A DNA stretch of 9,727 nucleotides from an uncultured Eubacteriales bacterium. GTDB lineage: Bacteria; Bacillota; Clostridia; Peptostreptococcales; Anaerovoracaceae. The position numbers were made by a program, and so were the translations under genes. The notes beneath the pieces were generated by a model. It searched no databases and was not told the origin of the DNA. It was given only the letters and a program-made list of their open reading frames with translations. Below, one piece after another: positions 1 through 6,509 of this stretch. Positions within the stretch are counted from its first letter, which is position 1. Each line of letters begins with the position of its first letter. The stretch is taken from the NCBI GenBank assembly GCA_902772685.1, contig CACYBO010000262.1, positions 1 through 9,727 on the forward strand, in the 5' to 3' direction.

Positions 1-357
1 TTCTTTCAGAAGCTGGTAGGTTGAAACGATAAATCCAGGGATACAGAATCCGCACTGCACCGCACCATGGTACATGAATGCGACCTGAATCGGATGCAGG
101 AAGTTCGGCTGTCCGATTCCTTCAATCGTCGTTACCTCGCTGTACTCTTCGACCTTTGAGATCTTCCGTGTGCAGGAACGGATGACTTTGCCGTCGAGGA
201 TGACGGAGCATGCACCGCAGACGCCTGTGCCGCAGCCAACTTTCGTACCTGTCAGACCGAGACGGCGGATGACATCAGCCAGCGTATCCTTTTCGGGATC
301 GCAAATAAACATTCTGTCTGCGCCGTTGATCTTGAGGGTCATTTTCTTAAGATTCAT
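1..357 (-). CDS. Mop-type molybdopterin-dependent aldehyde oxidoreductase / xanthine dehydrogenase family, N-terminal fragment
   Basis: The reading frame runs from an ATG at 355-357 off the left edge, giving 119 residues with no stop. It holds a plant-ferredoxin-type [2Fe-2S] domain with cysteines C42, C47, C50 and C62 (motif GCGTGVCGAC, then RSC). The start of the helical second [2Fe-2S] domain follows, with C102 and C105 (QCGFCIPGF). The stretch TTIEGIGQPNFLHPIQ and the overall spacing resemble Desulfovibrio gigas Mop, a single-chain molybdenum hydroxylase. In this family the two clusters pass electrons from the molybdopterin site that hydroxylates aldehydes or purines. Only the Fe-S part is visible, so a separate small subunit (XdhC/CoxS-like) cannot be excluded, nor can the substrate be told. 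The start is supported by GGAGGT at 362-367, five bases upstream; a second Met at residue 6 has no better site. It is transcribed divergently from the cysteine desulfurase. Confidence 0.9.
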   Translation of the reverse strand, partial: MNLKKMTLKINGADRMFICDPEKDTLADVIRRLGLTGTKVGCGTGVCGACSVILDGKVIRSCTRKISKVEEYSEVTTIEGIGQPNFLHPIQVAFMYHGAVQCGFCIPGFIVSTYQLLKE

Positions 358-369
358 AGATACCTCCAC

Positions 370-393
370 TTGATAATTGATTTGATAATTGAC
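370..393. repeat. Tandem 12-bp repeat in the oxidoreductase leader
   Basis: Two adjacent copies of TTGATAATTGAT/C (370-381 and 382-393) differ only in the last base. They lie directly upstream of the ribosome binding site of the minus-strand oxidoreductase and downstream of its predicted transcription start, so they would be in the 5' untranslated RNA. They could be a regulator site or simple AT-rich sequence; no known motif is recognised. Confidence 0.6.
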
Positions 394-433
394 TTGTTTG
401 ATTTATGAATTACATACATATTTATATACAAAA

Positions 434-462
434 AGTTTATCAGTTTACTATAATGCCGTCAA
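434..462 (-). promoter_or_regulatory. Predicted promoter of the molybdenum hydroxylase
   Basis: Read on the minus strand, TTGACG (457-462) is a 5/6 match to the -35 box. It is followed after exactly 17 bases by TAAACT (434-439), a 4/6 -10 box preceded by TGA, an extended -10 arrangement. Transcription would begin near 427, leaving a leader of about 70 bases that contains the tandem repeat. This is a consensus match by eye only. Confidence 0.5.
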
Positions 463-556
463 TTACAAGTTTGCTGTCAGCAGCCCGTTTTCCATGCTGG
501 GTTGCGCTTTGTACAATGGAATTTCCGATTTGAAAGTAAGAATAATAAAGCAAATA

Positions 557-572
557 AATACATCCCTGTATT
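557..572. promoter_or_regulatory. Perfect inverted repeat, possible operator
   Basis: AATACA-TCCC-TGTATT is a perfect 6-bp inverted repeat with a 4-bp centre. It covers the position where the -35 box of the desulfurase promoter should be (561-566), a place where a bound repressor would block polymerase. No U-run follows, so it is not a terminator. The regulator is unknown. Confidence 0.4.
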
Positions 573-580
573 CTCTAATA

Positions 581-589
581 TGGTATACT
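581..589 (+). promoter_or_regulatory. Extended -10 promoter of the cysteine desulfurase gene
   Basis: TGGTATACT is an extended -10 element (TG, one base, then TATACT with a 5/6 match). It lies 34 bases upstream of the desulfurase ATG. There is no good -35 box at the 17-bp distance, which fits an extended -10 promoter. Transcription would start near 596, just ahead of the AAAGGAG ribosome binding site at 607-613. Confidence 0.5.
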
Positions 590-623
590 AAAGCCAAGCA
601 AGCAACAAAGGAGTTATTGTATT

Positions 624-1760
624 ATGATCTATCTGGACAATGCGGCTACTTCCTGGCCGAAACCTGAAGCTGTCTACGATACAGTATCTGAGTCCATCCG
701 CAGGGGCGGCAATCCGGGCAGAGGAGAATCCGAGAAAGCCCGCGCAGCGGCAACAGATATTATAGAAGCCAGAACTGCTCTGGCGCAGCTTTTTCACATT
801 TCAGATCCAAACAGAATCGTATTCGCACTGAATGCGACGGACGCCATCAATCTGGCGCTGCAGGGAATGCTGAAACCCGGCGACCACGTAGTCACCAGCC
901 GGATGGAGCACAATGCTGTCACGCGCCCATTGGCTTATCTGGAAGATGCAGGAATCAGAGTCACAAAAGTAACCACCGATCCTGTTAAGGGCGCCAGCCC
1001 TGATACCGTGCGGGCCGCAATCTGCCCCGATACCAAACTCGTGGTGATGACCCACGCCTCGAACGTGACCGGAGCACTGAATCCGATTGAGGAGATCGGT
1101 GCCGTCTGCCGTGAGAAGAACGTACCGTTTCTGGTTGACGCATCTCAGTCAGCCGGAGCGATTCCAATCGATGTGGTGAAGATGAATATCGATCTTCTCG
1201 CCTTCCCGGGGCACAAGTCTCTGCTCGGCCCGACAGGAACCGGTGCTTTATACGTTTCCGAGTCTGTCTCACCGGTGCCAATCCGTTCCGGCGGAACCGG
1301 CGTCTTCTCCGAAGTGCGGCTCCAGCCGCAGCAGCTTCCTTATTATTATGAAGCCGGCACGCAGAATACAGTCGGGATCTCCGGCCTTTGCGCGGGCGTT
1401 CACTATATACTGGAACGTTCCGTCAACAATATCTATCATGAAGAGCAGAAGATGCTGCAGCATCTGATCGATGGACTTTCAGCGATAGACGGCGTTACTG
1501 TATACGGCCCTCTGACCCCGCCGCGCGCCGCAGCTGTTTCCTTCAACATCGACGGACTGGACTGTGCTGATGTGGCGATGATTCTGGAGACTTACTACGA
1601 TATTTCTGTCCGCGCCGGCCTTCAGTGTGCACCTGACACCCACCGTTTGCTTGGAACGTTTGACATGGGCGGAACCGTACGCGTGAGCCCGGGTCTGTTC
1701 ACAAAGCCTGAGGAAATCGACACATTTGTCAAGGCAATCACAGAAATCGTGAACGGATAA
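624..1760 (+). CDS. Class V aminotransferase / cysteine desulfurase family protein (EF2568-like)
   Basis: This 378-residue protein is full length for the family. Pyridoxal phosphate (PLP) enzymes of this type remove sulfur (or selenium) from cysteine (or selenocysteine) and pass it on as a persulfide. Visible hallmarks are the start MIYLDNAATSWPKP, the PLP-stacking His in MEHNAV (H96), D172 in VDASQSAG, and the PLP lysine K198 in GHKSLLGPTGTG. A candidate catalytic cysteine, C335, lies in RAGLQCAP on the C-terminal loop. The style matches the TIGR01977 subfamily typified by Enterococcus faecalis EF2568, which from memory lies near selD and a selenium-dependent molybdenum hydroxylase. Together with the divergent hydroxylase here, this suggests a job in cofactor sulfuration or selenation rather than general Fe-S assembly, but that is inference. 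AAAGGAG at 607-613 sits 10 bases before the ATG. The gene downstream begins 4 bp after its stop. Confidence 0.9.
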   Translation: MIYLDNAATSWPKPEAVYDTVSESIRRGGNPGRGESEKARAAATDIIEARTALAQLFHISDPNRIVFALNATDAINLALQGMLKPGDHVVTSRMEHNAVTRPLAYLEDAGIRVTKVTTDPVKGASPDTVRAAICPDTKLVVMTHASNVTGALNPIEEIGAVCREKNVPFLVDASQSAGAIPIDVVKMNIDLLAFPGHKSLLGPTGTGALYVSESVSPVPIRSGGTGVFSEVRLQPQQLPYYYEAGTQNTVGISGLCAGVHYILERSVNNIYHEEQKMLQHLIDGLSAIDGVTVYGPLTPPRAAAVSFNIDGLDCADVAMILETYYDISVRAGLQCAPDTHRLLGTFDMGGTVRVSPGLFTKPEEIDTFVKAITEIVNG

Positions 1761-1764
1761 GATC

Positions 1765-2595
1765 ATGACACAGCATCCAAACATCCAGTTTCAGAATGAA
1801 GCGTACTCAATCGTACGAGCCCCAATAGACCAGACCACCGGCAAGCCTTATGAGGCTTGTTCCTTTGCTCTGTACCCCGGGATTGCCATGTCCCAGTCCG
1901 AGCCGGAAATGGTGGTTTTGCTTTATGATTCTTTACTTCATCAGTACCCGGACACGGCTATGCTCTTATACAAAGGCTACGGAGCCGACCCTCTCCTGAA
2001 CCGTAAGTACCAGCAAAGGCTTCTTGCCCGGTGGAGATCCCTCGGCAAGCCGACCGTAATTATCGCGACTCCGGAAGACAGAAAGTTTTTCCGCGGAAGC
2101 CTCGGTGAGATTCCAACCGTCTCTTTGTATGAGTTGCTGATCAAAAACAGCGTGAGCGGCGGATGCAACCGTGAATTGTACCGCCTGTCGGAGCCGGAAG
2201 AATTCGGGTTCGGAGAAGAATTAAAGGAGCTTGCCGACACGATGGGGGTTACCCTGTACGACAGCACTTCAGATAACGCATCGTCAATTAACGATGCTTC
2301 CCGCATCCCCTTCCTGACCAGCAGCATGGAAGTGCGCAACGCCATGAAAAAGAATGGTTTTGAGGCGGTCCACATCCTTGAGCTCATCTACGGCATGGGC
2401 CGCTCCAACCAGCACCTGGCCCATACCCATGCGGAGGGCCATGACCACAATCACGACGAGCCGCCTAAGGTACGCGACACGGTCATGAGCGAGGAGGAGC
2501 GCGCTGCACAGGATGCTCTCTTCGACGAGACAATAAAAAAGCAGAATCTTCATGATCTCCACGATACTCTGCTTTCTTTCTTCTGGGGTGAATAA
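1765..2595 (+). CDS. HdrB-like (CCG-domain) protein lacking cluster cysteines, with His-rich segment; function unknown
   Basis: This is a 276-residue soluble protein with no signal peptide or membrane segment. Its pattern recalls the C-terminal heterodisulfide-reductase-B-like domain of clostridial FAD/Fe-S oxidoreductases. CSFALYPGIAMSQSEPE (32-48), LLYKGYGADPLLNRK (67-81), GKPTVIIATP (94-103), PTVSLYELL (117-125), AVHILELIYG (201-210) and the ending SFFWGE all look like that family. Yet only two cysteines remain, C32 and C134. Where relatives have paired cysteines this protein has YKGYG, ATPED and TSSMEVRN, so it probably cannot hold the usual cluster. Residues 217-230 contain six histidines, a possible metal site. 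The start is the only reasonable ATG after the desulfurase stop, 4 bp away; no strong ribosome binding site is present, so translation is probably coupled. The family assignment is from memory of sequence style; the function is not known. Confidence 0.75.
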   Translation: MTQHPNIQFQNEAYSIVRAPIDQTTGKPYEACSFALYPGIAMSQSEPEMVVLLYDSLLHQYPDTAMLLYKGYGADPLLNRKYQQRLLARWRSLGKPTVIIATPEDRKFFRGSLGEIPTVSLYELLIKNSVSGGCNRELYRLSEPEEFGFGEELKELADTMGVTLYDSTSDNASSINDASRIPFLTSSMEVRNAMKKNGFEAVHILELIYGMGRSNQHLAHTHAEGHDHNHDEPPKVRDTVMSEEERAAQDALFDETIKKQNLHDLHDTLLSFFWGE

Positions 2596-2610
2596 CCCCT
2601 TCTTTTTATT
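2585..2610 (+). terminator. Rho-independent terminator overlapping the stop codon
   Basis: GGGGT (2585-2589) pairs with ACCCC (2595-2599) around a 5-base loop, followed by TTCTTTTTATT. The stop codon TAA (2593-2595) lies in the loop and 3' arm. The 5-bp stem is short but GC-rich. The U-run is only on the plus strand, so it serves the desulfurase transcript and not the convergent penicillin-binding protein gene, which ends at 2633. Confidence 0.55.
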
Positions 2611-2632
2611 CAGTTTACATCAAGCCCACTGA

Positions 2633-5323
2633 TCAGAACGGTTCAACCATATCCACCGGCTCTGTTGTTGTGGTCGTTTCCGGCGCTATGGTTTCCCCTG
2701 TGCCGTCTGTGCTGATGGTTGTATTGTCCGTGCTGTCTGTGGCGGCAGGTTCAGGCTTCGGCTCTGTACCCTTCACATAGTACTCGTCGCCGACTTTCAC
2801 CACATTGTCAGGGTGCTCGAGGAACTTCTTCGGCTCCATCCCGTCGCATACTCTGCTCATGATTTCCGACCAGAAGGCAGCTGCCGCTGAGGAATAATTC
2901 GCCAGAGGTATGTTCACATCACAGCCCATCCAGAGGGCCATGCTGTACTTCGGCGTGAATCCCGAAAACCACACATCGTGCTGTGAGGAGGTCGTGCCTG
3001 TCTTTCCTGCTACATCATACCCTTCGATCTTCGCGTTCTGACCGGTACCTTTCTCGACTGCGGATTTCAGTATGTCCGTCATGATCCACGCTACGGATTC
3101 ATCATACACCTGTTCCGTTTTCTGCTCATTTTCCACGATGAGCTGGCCATTGCCGTCTGTGACGTTTGTATAGAAAACAGGTTCCCTGTAGACGCCGTTA
3201 TTGGCGAATGTCGCATAAGCCGCAGTCATCTCCAGCGGACTGATTCCCTTTGTCATGCCGCCCAGAGACAGCGCATCATGCAGATCCGATGTTCCGCCTT
3301 CTTCAACGATAGAGGTGATTCCGTTCTGCTTGAGTTTTTCTACAGAATAATCCACGCCGATCTGCCGGAAGACCTTCACCGCGCAGACATTCACGGACTG
3401 CTGGACTGCCTGACGCAGAGTAATCGGGCCGCTGAAACCGCCGCCTGAATTCTGAGGCCAGACCTTCCCGTTGAGTTTGATCGGTGCATCATTGATGATG
3501 CTTCCGGCTGTGATGTAGTCTCCCCACTTGTCGCCGCTATCCGCTTTGAGTTTTGGTTTTTCATCCTTCGCTGCCAGTTCCGCGCTCATCTGCAGCGCAG
3601 GAGCGTATACTCCGATCGGCTTAATGGAAGACCCCGGCTGGCGAGGACTGATCGCTCTGTTGTACAGATGTTTTCCGTTCGCGCCTCTTCCCCCTGTCAT
3701 GGCGAGTACATAACCGGTGTCATTATCGATAATAGTCGTAGCCGCCTGCGGCTGACGCATCTTCTGACCAAGCTGATAATCATCTTCGGAGACGATCAGT
3801 TTCCCGTCGTCCTTCTTGAAGAAATCCGGGAAGTCCTTTTGGAATTCTGCGGAGATTACACAGTTTCCCTCATCATCGAGTTTCGTATATCCCATCGGAA
3901 TGGATAGGGATCCGCCTTCAAGGAAGTACAGGGATCCGTCTTTCTGGACGTACATCCCTTTGAAATTGATACTTGCGGACTCCTCCTCTCCGGTCTGCGT
4001 AGAGTAGAATTCCAGTCTTTTCCCCTTTTTCAGCGTGATGGATCCGTCTTCTCCGATGGTGTATTCCTCTCCTGAGAGTCTGAGGTTATCGTCATCATCA
4101 AAGTACGCGTCATAAGGGCGCATGAGCACATCGCCGGATGAGGATATGATGTTCCCGCTGCCGTCTTTGTTGATGTAATTGATCGTCGCGTAGTTCGAAT
4201 TTTTGTTGATTTCTTTATCCAGCGTTTTCTGAACCGTTCTGTCCAGACACGTGTAGATATTGTACCCTTTCGTATAGACCATAGTGCGGGCCTCTTCCTC
4301 GGACACACCATATCCCTGTGCAATGTCCTGAACCGCTTCCTCTATTGCACAGTCTATATAATAAGAATAGGTGCCCGGGTCTTCTCCCATGCTGATGGCC
4401 ATATGTTCTTCCAGAGACGAGGAAAGTGCTTCCTTGTATTCCCTGCCTGTAATGTGGCCGGCCTCTTTCATATTGTCCAAAACGATTTTTCTTCTTTTAT
4501 CAGACGCCTCTCCGTTATACAGATAGACGACGCCGTCGCCTTTTTCCAGTATAGGGAGCCCGCTTTCAGACGCTCCGTATGCGGCTTTCACGAGAGCGTA
4601 CGTATCAGGAGACTGCGGCAGAGCCGCGAGGGCAGCGCACTCCAGAAGATCGAGGTCCTTAGGTTCTTTGCTGAAATAGCTTTCGCTCGCAGCCTGTATT
4701 CCATAGGAGTTGAATCCGAAGTAAACCGCATTGAAATACGCCTCGAGAATCTGCTTCTTCGTGAGCTCTTCTTCGAGTATCTTTGTGTAATACGCCTCCA
4801 GAATTTTTCGTTCCAGCGTTCTTTCGGATTTTGTATCAGACAGGTAAATGTTTCTGGCGAGCTGCTGTGTGATTGTTGAGGTTCCGGAGATCTGTCCGCC
4901 TCCGAATATTTTTTCCTTAACTGCGCCCAGCATACGGACGTAGTTGAATCCTTTGTGTTCCCAGAACGTCTTGTCTTCCGTATCCACGACCGCGTTGATC
5001 AGGTCTTCCGGGAGATCGCCATACTCTATCAGAGTCCTGTTTCCACCTGTCAGATAGAGTGCGTCTATCTCTTCCCCATAGTTATCGTAGATCGTCGTCT
5101 TCTGATATATGAGCGAGTAGAGGTTATCGGTTTCCAGATCCTTGATTGCCTTTTCCTCGATGACTTTTTCGGCATAGGAATAGAACAACCAGCCGGCAGC
5201 TGCCGCTGAAAGCAAAATCAGCAGGAATATGCATAGAAGCAATAGGACGATTCTTCTCCTCCTCTTCTTCCTGTTCTTCTTTTTCTTTTTTGTTCCTTCG
5301 ACTGCCGTCTTTTTGCCGCCCAT
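2633..5323 (-). CDS. Class A penicillin-binding protein (bifunctional transglycosylase/transpeptidase)
   Basis: This 896-residue protein polymerises lipid II into glycan strands and cross-links the stem peptides outside the membrane. A very basic N-terminus (3-24) precedes one membrane span (about 25-50). The GT51 glycosyltransferase domain follows, with EDKTFWEH (catalytic E116), STITQQLARN (149-158), RKILEAYY (172-179) and KKQILEAYFN (189-198). The transpeptidase domain has SSIK (nucleophile S565, K568), SVN (643-645) and KTGTT (774-778), all intact. About 150 residues at 375-525, rich in acidic and aromatic residues, separate the two domains, longer than in Bacillus-type PBP1. The tail after 853 is Pro/Thr/Ser-rich and probably extended. 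No other Met lies in the first 130 residues, so the start is secure although the ribosome binding site (AAAGAG region) is weak. It follows a wall-hydrolase gene but is separated from it by a terminator. Confidence 0.96.
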   Translation of the reverse strand: MGGKKTAVEGTKKKKKNRKKRRRRIVLLLLCIFLLILLSAAAAGWLFYSYAEKVIEEKAIKDLETDNLYSLIYQKTTIYDNYGEEIDALYLTGGNRTLIEYGDLPEDLINAVVDTEDKTFWEHKGFNYVRMLGAVKEKIFGGGQISGTSTITQQLARNIYLSDTKSERTLERKILEAYYTKILEEELTKKQILEAYFNAVYFGFNSYGIQAASESYFSKEPKDLDLLECAALAALPQSPDTYALVKAAYGASESGLPILEKGDGVVYLYNGEASDKRRKIVLDNMKEAGHITGREYKEALSSSLEEHMAISMGEDPGTYSYYIDCAIEEAVQDIAQGYGVSEEEARTMVYTKGYNIYTCLDRTVQKTLDKEINKNSNYATINYINKDGSGNIISSSGDVLMRPYDAYFDDDDNLRLSGEEYTIGEDGSITLKKGKRLEFYSTQTGEEESASINFKGMYVQKDGSLYFLEGGSLSIPMGYTKLDDEGNCVISAEFQKDFPDFFKKDDGKLIVSEDDYQLGQKMRQPQAATTIIDNDTGYVLAMTGGRGANGKHLYNRAISPRQPGSSIKPIGVYAPALQMSAELAAKDEKPKLKADSGDKWGDYITAGSIINDAPIKLNGKVWPQNSGGGFSGPITLRQAVQQSVNVCAVKVFRQIGVDYSVEKLKQNGITSIVEEGGTSDLHDALSLGGMTKGISPLEMTAAYATFANNGVYREPVFYTNVTDGNGQLIVENEQKTEQVYDESVAWIMTDILKSAVEKGTGQNAKIEGYDVAGKTGTTSSQHDVWFSGFTPKYSMALWMGCDVNIPLANYSSAAAAFWSEIMSRVCDGMEPKKFLEHPDNVVKVGDEYYVKGTEPKPEPAATDSTDNTTISTDGTGETIAPETTTTTEPVDMVEPF

Positions 5324-5337
5324 TTCTCTTTCCCGGT

Positions 5338-5381
5338 AAATAAAACTCCTGTGGCATGTAAATCTATTACTTCCACAGGAG
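5338..5381 (-). terminator. Rho-independent terminator after the NlpC/P60 gene
   Basis: CTCCTGTGG (5346-5354) and CCACAGGAG (5373-5381) form a perfect 9-bp stem, with a further 4-bp inner stem (GTAA 5358-5361 with TTAC 5367-5370). On the minus strand it is followed by TTTTATTT (5338-5345). It lies about 50 bases past the hydrolase stop codon and directly before the weak ribosome binding site of the penicillin-binding protein gene. Confidence 0.85.
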
Positions 5382-5382
5382 A

Positions 5383-5412
5383 ATTGTATTCTTAATCATC
5401 AGATTGTTTCGA
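5383..5412 (-). promoter_or_regulatory. Predicted promoter of the penicillin-binding protein gene
   Basis: On the minus strand TCGAAA (5407-5412, 4/6 of the -35 box) is followed after 18 bases by TACAAT (5383-5388, 5/6 of the -10 box). The start site would be near 5376, inside the first-transcribed arm of the terminator hairpin. RNA made from this promoter would therefore lack part of the stem and escape termination. This is a visual consensus match only. Confidence 0.4.
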
Positions 5413-5429
5413 GTAAAATCTATATGCCA

Positions 5430-6467
5430 TTATTCTACAGGTTTATCCACAAATCTCCTGATCGTCAGGATTCTTCCCGGTGCGTGAACACTGCTTACAA
5501 CGATTCCAACACGTGAGTTGTACGCGTGAACGATCTTGCCGTCACCCATGTACATCGCATAGTGACCCGGATAGTAGACGACGTCTCCTGCCTTTGCTTC
5601 ATCCAGACATACGCCCTTGCCCATCTTGTAGAATCCCAGTCTCGGTACATTGTACCCGAAGTGGCGGTATACCGAATATATGAATCCTGAACAGTCTGTT
5701 CCGTTGGTAAGACTTGTTCCGCCGTATCTGTAAGGGTTCCCTACGAACTGAAGACCATAGTTGACCATCTGGAGACCGTCATCCTCGCCGATGATCGATC
5801 CGCTGTAGTCCTGCCACGCAGTATCCGCAGGTCTTGATTTCGTGCCAACATACACAACCCTGTCGACAGCCTTTTCTGTAACTTTCTCGGCGACCGGTTC
5901 TGAATCCGTCTCTTCACCGTTTACCAGGGTAACCTCATTGGTCACGATCTTTTCGCCTTCTGAGCCTTCACTCTTAAGTTCCATGTTTCCGGAGTAAAGG
6001 TCATCCGTCTTTTCATAGACTGTCTCAGGCTTTACCTTCTCCGTAATGTCCACGTCCGTTTTGGTCGTTACATGCATCATCGGACTTTCGGTATCATTGC
6101 TTGCCAGCACTTTCTCCACCGCTTCGTCTTTAGTGAGAACTCTCGGAGGCTTAACGCCTACGAACAGTGTCTTGTCCTCGATTTTAAGCTGCTCATCGAT
6201 TTCTATGGAGTCAAGATCTCCGTCCTCGGCGACGTAGTTTTCCATGACATCGCGAACAACATCCTGCGCGATTTCAGGATTCTCCACGATGAACAGTTCC
6301 TTCCCGTCAGCGGAGACGATGCAAGGATCTTCTACCTTTGTTCCATCTGCATAAACGGCATAGGGCTTCACCAACTGATTGAAGATAATGCCCGCTGCGA
6401 CTGTCAGGCCCAATGCGATGAACAGCGCAATGTACATTTTTTTGTAGGTTCGTAAATTCTCCAGCAT
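5430..6467 (-). CDS. Membrane-anchored G5-NlpC/P60 peptidoglycan endopeptidase
   Basis: This 345-residue protein probably cleaves the peptide stems of peptidoglycan outside the cell. A short basic start is followed by one hydrophobic span (about 11-32) with no clear cleavage site, so it is likely membrane-anchored. Residues 35-130 hold a region of the YabE/DUF348-like style. A G5 domain (about 130-210) follows, of a kind thought to bind glycans. The C-terminal NlpC/P60 domain (about 228-345) has catalytic C259 in GTDCSGFIYSVYRHFG, H302 in GHYAMYMGDG, and H314 as the third polar residue. All three are present, so the enzyme should be active. A good ribosome binding site, GGAAGGA, lies six bases before the ATG. 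It is 42 bp downstream of serS and ends in its own strong terminator, so it is probably the last gene of the glutamine synthetase-serS transcript. Confidence 0.93.
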   Translation of the reverse strand: MLENLRTYKKMYIALFIALGLTVAAGIIFNQLVKPYAVYADGTKVEDPCIVSADGKELFIVENPEIAQDVVRDVMENYVAEDGDLDSIEIDEQLKIEDKTLFVGVKPPRVLTKDEAVEKVLASNDTESPMMHVTTKTDVDITEKVKPETVYEKTDDLYSGNMELKSEGSEGEKIVTNEVTLVNGEETDSEPVAEKVTEKAVDRVVYVGTKSRPADTAWQDYSGSIIGEDDGLQMVNYGLQFVGNPYRYGGTSLTNGTDCSGFIYSVYRHFGYNVPRLGFYKMGKGVCLDEAKAGDVVYYPGHYAMYMGDGKIVHAYNSRVGIVVSSVHAPGRILTIRRFVDKPVE

Positions 6468-6489
6468 AAGAAATCCTTCCTATCTGTTC

Positions 6490-6509
6490 CGGGTATCCTT
6501 TTGATCCCG
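6490..6509 (-). other. Small hairpin in the serS-hydrolase gap
   Basis: Directly after the serS stop codon, CGGG-ATC pairs with GAT-CCCG (minus-strand sense) with one bulged A and an AAAAG loop. No U-run follows, so it is not a typical terminator. It may be an RNA processing or stability element between two co-transcribed genes, or chance. Confidence 0.3.

Noticed and set aside
170..373. 67-codon plus-strand frame at the left edge
   Set aside because: It is antisense to the [2Fe-2S] domain of the molybdenum hydroxylase, which has a secure cysteine pattern and ribosome binding site.
389..667. 92-codon plus-strand reading frame in the divergent intergenic region
   Set aside because: It starts at TTG with no ribosome binding site, spans the predicted promoters, and overlaps the clear start of the cysteine desulfurase. 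The protein has no recognisable features.
2629..2636. CTGATCAG palindrome at the end of the penicillin-binding protein gene
   Set aside because: It is only 8 bp, has no loop or U-run, and is of a size expected by chance. It is not a credible terminator.
4403..4879. 158-codon plus-strand frame
   Set aside because: It is antisense to the glycosyltransferase domain of the penicillin-binding protein, with no family resemblance or ribosome binding site of note.
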